64,000 nt of DNA from ECT2AJA-110-A sp035399845. GTDB lineage: Bacteria; Planctomycetota; Phycisphaerae; UBA1845; UTPLA1. Numbering within the stretch: the stretch's first letter is position 1; each line of letters opens with the position of its first letter. The DNA lies in NCBI GenBank assembly GCA_035399845.1, contig DAOPJV010000025.1, positions 1-64,000 of the forward strand, in the 5' to 3' direction. A program made the position numbers and the translations under genes. A model generated the notes under the pieces. It was not told the origin of the DNA and ran no database searches. It saw only the letters and a program-made list of their open reading frames with translations. Shown here piece by piece: positions 61,572 to 64,000 of this stretch.

Positions 61572-62783
61572 ATGAAAACAACCCTCAGAATCATCACGTG
61601 TGGCGCTGTCGCCCTGAGCGCATCCACCGCGTCTGTCCTCGCCGACACACCTTCCCCCCGCGAGGCGCGAACTGTCGAGAAGCACATGCGGCGAGGGGGC
61701 CGATCCCTCGCCGATATCATCCGCGCCGCCGAGGAGAAGAGCGGCGGGAAGGCGGTCTGCGTCGAACTCGTCGACTCCGAAGGACGGCGACAGATCAATC
61801 GCAACTGGCGTGAACAGAACAACCAGAAGGCCGCCGACGCCAACGGCGCCGCGAAGGACGAGAACAAGTTCGATTACCGCGTGACCTGCCTCGTCAACCG
61901 CTCGAAACTCCAGGACGTGTACGTCTGCCCGCAGACGGGCGCCGTTCTCATGACCTCAAGCACGAGCCGCTACGGTCTCGAGCGCGACTCGCGACGGAGC
62001 CCGCAGAATGGCGAAGGTGATTCCGCGACTGCGACGACGAAGCGCCGAGCCCACGGCGAAGACGACCATGACGCCGCGATGACGAATCCGGGACAGACAC
62101 TGCTGGCGAGTCGGATTATCAATCTTCGCGCCGTCAATCCGCAGAACAACGACCTCGGCGACATTGAGGACATCGCCATGAATCCGCAGAATGGCGATGT
62201 CGTCTACCTCGCCCTGGCCCGCGGCGGCTTCATCGGCATCGGCACGACGATGTACGCGGTCCCCTGTGATACCGTGGTGAACTGCAATCAGGATCGTATG
62301 TGCCTGGATATCAGCGCCAGCGCGCTGAAAGACATGAAGGGCTTTAAGAATGACGAGTGGCCCACGCAGAGCGACTCGCATCTGACGAAGTCGACGAACG
62401 TAGCGAACGCCGCCCGGATCGCGAAGGTCACGGATATCTACGGCAAGGCGCTCTACGGCGCCGACGAGAAGCCGCTCGGCGAAATCGAGGATCTCGTCGT
62501 TGACATCGACGCCCGCAGGATCGCCTACGCGATCGTCACCTGCGACGGCGGAATGATCGCCGTCCCCGCCTCCGCCATTCGCCACACGGAGGACAAGTGC
62601 GTGATCGACATGACGAAGGAACGATTCCTCGCCATGCCGAAATTCAGGGACGACGCCTATCCGAACTGGATGAACCAGGCCTGGAGCGCCGGCGTCCATC
62701 GCGACTTCAACGTCCAGCCTTACTGGAAGGACGCGAAGCCGAGCGAGCGAGGCAACGTGACGATGACGACAACGAATGACTAA
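61572..62783 (+). CDS. Exported PRC-barrel domain protein
   Basis: A 403-residue exported protein: signal peptide 1-25 (ALSASTASVLADT), then a PepSY-like helix-strand region (GRSLADIIRAAEEKSGGKAV), a charged linker (about 130-175) and two PRC-barrel-type repeats, about 176-260 (ASRIINLRAVNPQNNDLGDI) and 275-365 (AKVTDIYGKALYGADEKPLG, EIEDLVVDIDARRIAYAIVT). PRC-barrels are small beta-barrels that bind partners or membranes; function unknown. AAGGAGGT seven to eight bases before the ATG is a near-perfect ribosome-binding site, suggesting high expression. A strong terminator follows. No obvious operon. Confidence 0.85.
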   Translation: MKTTLRIITCGAVALSASTASVLADTPSPREARTVEKHMRRGGRSLADIIRAAEEKSGGKAVCVELVDSEGRRQINRNWREQNNQKAADANGAAKDENKFDYRVTCLVNRSKLQDVYVCPQTGAVLMTSSTSRYGLERDSRRSPQNGEGDSATATTKRRAHGEDDHDAAMTNPGQTLLASRIINLRAVNPQNNDLGDIEDIAMNPQNGDVVYLALARGGFIGIGTTMYAVPCDTVVNCNQDRMCLDISASALKDMKGFKNDEWPTQSDSHLTKSTNVANAARIAKVTDIYGKALYGADEKPLGEIEDLVVDIDARRIAYAIVTCDGGMIAVPASAIRHTEDKCVIDMTKERFLAMPKFRDDAYPNWMNQAWSAGVHRDFNVQPYWKDAKPSERGNVTMTTTND

Positions 62784-62810
62784 GCGCGCGCTCCGGCGCG
62801 CGGATGCCCG

Positions 62811-62848
62811 GCCGGGGGTGGGACCAACGCGTCCCGCCCCCGGCTTTT
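62811..62848 (+). terminator. Rho-independent terminator after the PRC-barrel gene
   Basis: GCCGGGGGTGGGAC pairs with GTCCCGCCCCCGGC (one G-T) across the loop CAACGC, followed by TTTT, 27 bases after the stop codon. Confidence 0.75.
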
Positions 62849-62944
62849 GGCATTCTTCAGACGCGGCGTTCGCGGCGGATGATCGAGGTCCGGTCAAACC
62901 GGGCCAGTCGGACACAGGCGCGCCCGCGCGGCGCCCCACTCAGT

Positions 62945-63490
62945 CTATGCTGACGGATTCGGCTTCTCGGCGATCAGATGAACGAAGACATCCGATCCAC
63001 GTGAGACCACAAGAAGTCTGCGCAGTCGCCCGAGACGTCGAAACCAGAGCGTTCCCACCTGTTGCGCCGTCGATATCCCGGCGATCAGACGCAACTCGTT
63101 CGCGATCGCAGACGACAGGTCGGCGGGAATGGGCCTCATCCAGTACCAGCGGCTCGGTGAATGGCGTGCGTGTGGCGCCGTCAGAGTGGCGTGTGATTCG
63201 GCCGCTCCCCCTCCACGGCGGGCCTCCGGCGTCGATTCTCGCTCCAGCGGAGTTCCATCGCCGCCGCGTTGCTCGGGACGTTCATCCCTGACAAGCTCCC
63301 ATACCTCCAACTCCCCATCCACTCCGCCCGCGGAGAAGTGGACACAAACGGCGCCGTCGTTGATTGCCTGCGTCAGAATGAGGGCAATCAAATCCCGCCC
63401 GGGGTTTTGCTCGCGCTCCTGGGAGTCGCGAACCTCGAGCAGGACGCGATCGCCCAGAAGAAACTCCATCAGGTAGTCACGAATTGCCAC
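62945..63490 (-). CDS. Orphan GspE/PilB N-domain-like protein
   Basis: A 181-residue protein resembling the N2 part of type II secretion/pilus ATPases without the ATPase core: LIALILTQAINDGAVCVHFS recalls the ILxxAxxxGASDIHxE block, and MRPIPADLSSAIANELRLIA recalls the segment that precedes the IKVMAGLDIAE region. It is split by an acidic/Arg/Gly-rich stretch (about 95-120) and ends GSDVFVHLIAEKPNPSA. No Walker motifs are present. The GTG at 63490 has AGGCGGAG seven bases upstream and is preferred; the frame is open to 63676, and an ATG at 63469 is the other option. It could be an ATPase fragment or a regulator. The remaining sequence to 64000 shows no gene. Confidence 0.55.
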   Translation of the reverse strand: MAIRDYLMEFLLGDRVLLEVRDSQEREQNPGRDLIALILTQAINDGAVCVHFSAGGVDGELEVWELVRDERPEQRGGDGTPLERESTPEARRGGGAAESHATLTAPHARHSPSRWYWMRPIPADLSSAIANELRLIAGISTAQQVGTLWFRRLGRLRRLLVVSRGSDVFVHLIAEKPNPSA

Positions 63491-64000
63491 GCCATACTCC
63501 GCCTGTGCGAATCGCGATCTCCGCTCCCGTGAGCCGCCGACGGCTCCGACTGGTCCCCCGGGAGGCTGCACTGTAAGCCGGGGGGCGCCGCGACACTTGT
63601 CATCTGATTCTCGCTGGCGGGAAATCTCACTGAACCTGGCGCATAACCCGCCCTGATCGAGTGCGCCCCGGACCACTGAGCCCTTTTCACTTTCCTCCTG
63701 CAGAGTCTACGCCATACCGATTAGCGGTTGATACCGGCGCAGACGAATCCGTCATTGAATTCACGAATTCGCAGGAAACGGCGGCAGAGAAAACCGGCGG
63801 AATGTGAACCACAATCCCTGGGCTCCGCGACGCGTACGCGTCACGGATTCACTTCGTGGCTCCCGTGGATGAATCGTGTCCGGCTGATTCGACCTGTCCG
63901 CGTACAGATTACGAGATTCGCGTCCAGAATCGGCCACAAGCCTCCCGAGATTCCGAAAATCCCTTTGTTCGAGTCACGTGACCAACGCCCTCAGCCACCC
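63491..64000. other. No gene recognised at window end
   Basis: I see no convincing coding region, RNA gene or repeat here. If the longer reading of the GspE-like gene is right, its start would lie at 63676. The last ~300 bases could be a promoter region for a gene beyond the window. Confidence 0.4.

Overview
The window is a GC-rich scaffold piece that most likely comes from a planctomycete (phylum Planctomycetota). Evidence seen in the sequence: two ECF-type sigma genes of the TIGR02999 kind, each followed directly by a large Ser/Thr protein kinase (one with a sulfatase-modifying-factor domain, one with WD40 repeats); three secreted proteins with C-terminal dockerin-like modules; two membrane proteins ending in a Cys-x2-Cys-Gly/Glu-Tyr...Cys-x2-Cys zinc ribbon; and short dispersed repeats of a kind I recall from planctomycete genomes. 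The assignment rests on these habits, not on a marker-gene tree. Two runs of exactly 100 N (1170-1269, 5880-5979) sit inside repeats, so this is a draft or metagenome assembly.

Layout. 1-6.2 kb: AraC/GyrI regulator, small lipoprotein, small PQQ-like protein and pheT, embedded in repeats. 6.2-10.3 kb: folK coupled to an LL-diaminopimelate-type aminotransferase, then a GGDEF-EAL protein, all on the minus strand. 10.8-20.1 kb: 1378-residue secreted GSDH/PKD/dockerin protein, zinc-ribbon membrane protein, GT39-like glycosyltransferase, L,D-transpeptidase, PhnP-like MBL hydrolase, alpha/beta hydrolase. 20.3-24.6 kb: sigma factor, FGE-type kinase, a coupled small protein and an unknown protein. 24.7-33.7 kb: a Cu(I)/Ag(I) efflux set (Cys-rich exported peptide, TolC-type lipoprotein, adaptor with three heavy-metal-binding zinc ribbons and a YHS domain, enlarged CusA-type pump, secreted protein with four YHS/TRASH units), closed by a terminator. 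34.1-35.9 kb: secreted beta-helix dockerin protein.

36.0-43.8 kb holds the most unusual region. A minus-strand operon with overlapping stop/start codons encodes a TIGR04222-like membrane protein with a seven-cysteine Gly/Cys tail, a DUF692 (MNIO) iron oxidase and a small partner. This is the architecture of an MNIO peptide-modification system, probably acting on the Cys tail. Divergent from it is a type I secretion set (ABC, HlyD, TolC) whose ABC ATPase has lost several catalytic residues. Closeness to the copper efflux genes suggests, but does not prove, a link to copper handling.

43.9-47.8 kb: sigma factor plus 1117-residue WD40 kinase. 48.2-56.5 kb: a 2753-residue secreted modular protein built as PATR-like region, then A-B-A-B-A parallel-helix modules separated by thrombospondin-3 calcium repeats, then a dockerin. 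56.7-63.5 kb: peptidase E, ExoD, a decayed copy of an AI-2E-type transporter 3' end, a YWTD-propeller membrane protein, the intact AI-2E-type transporter, a PRC-barrel protein and an orphan GspE/PilB N-domain-like protein. No tRNA, rRNA, CRISPR array, transposase or phage gene was recognised.
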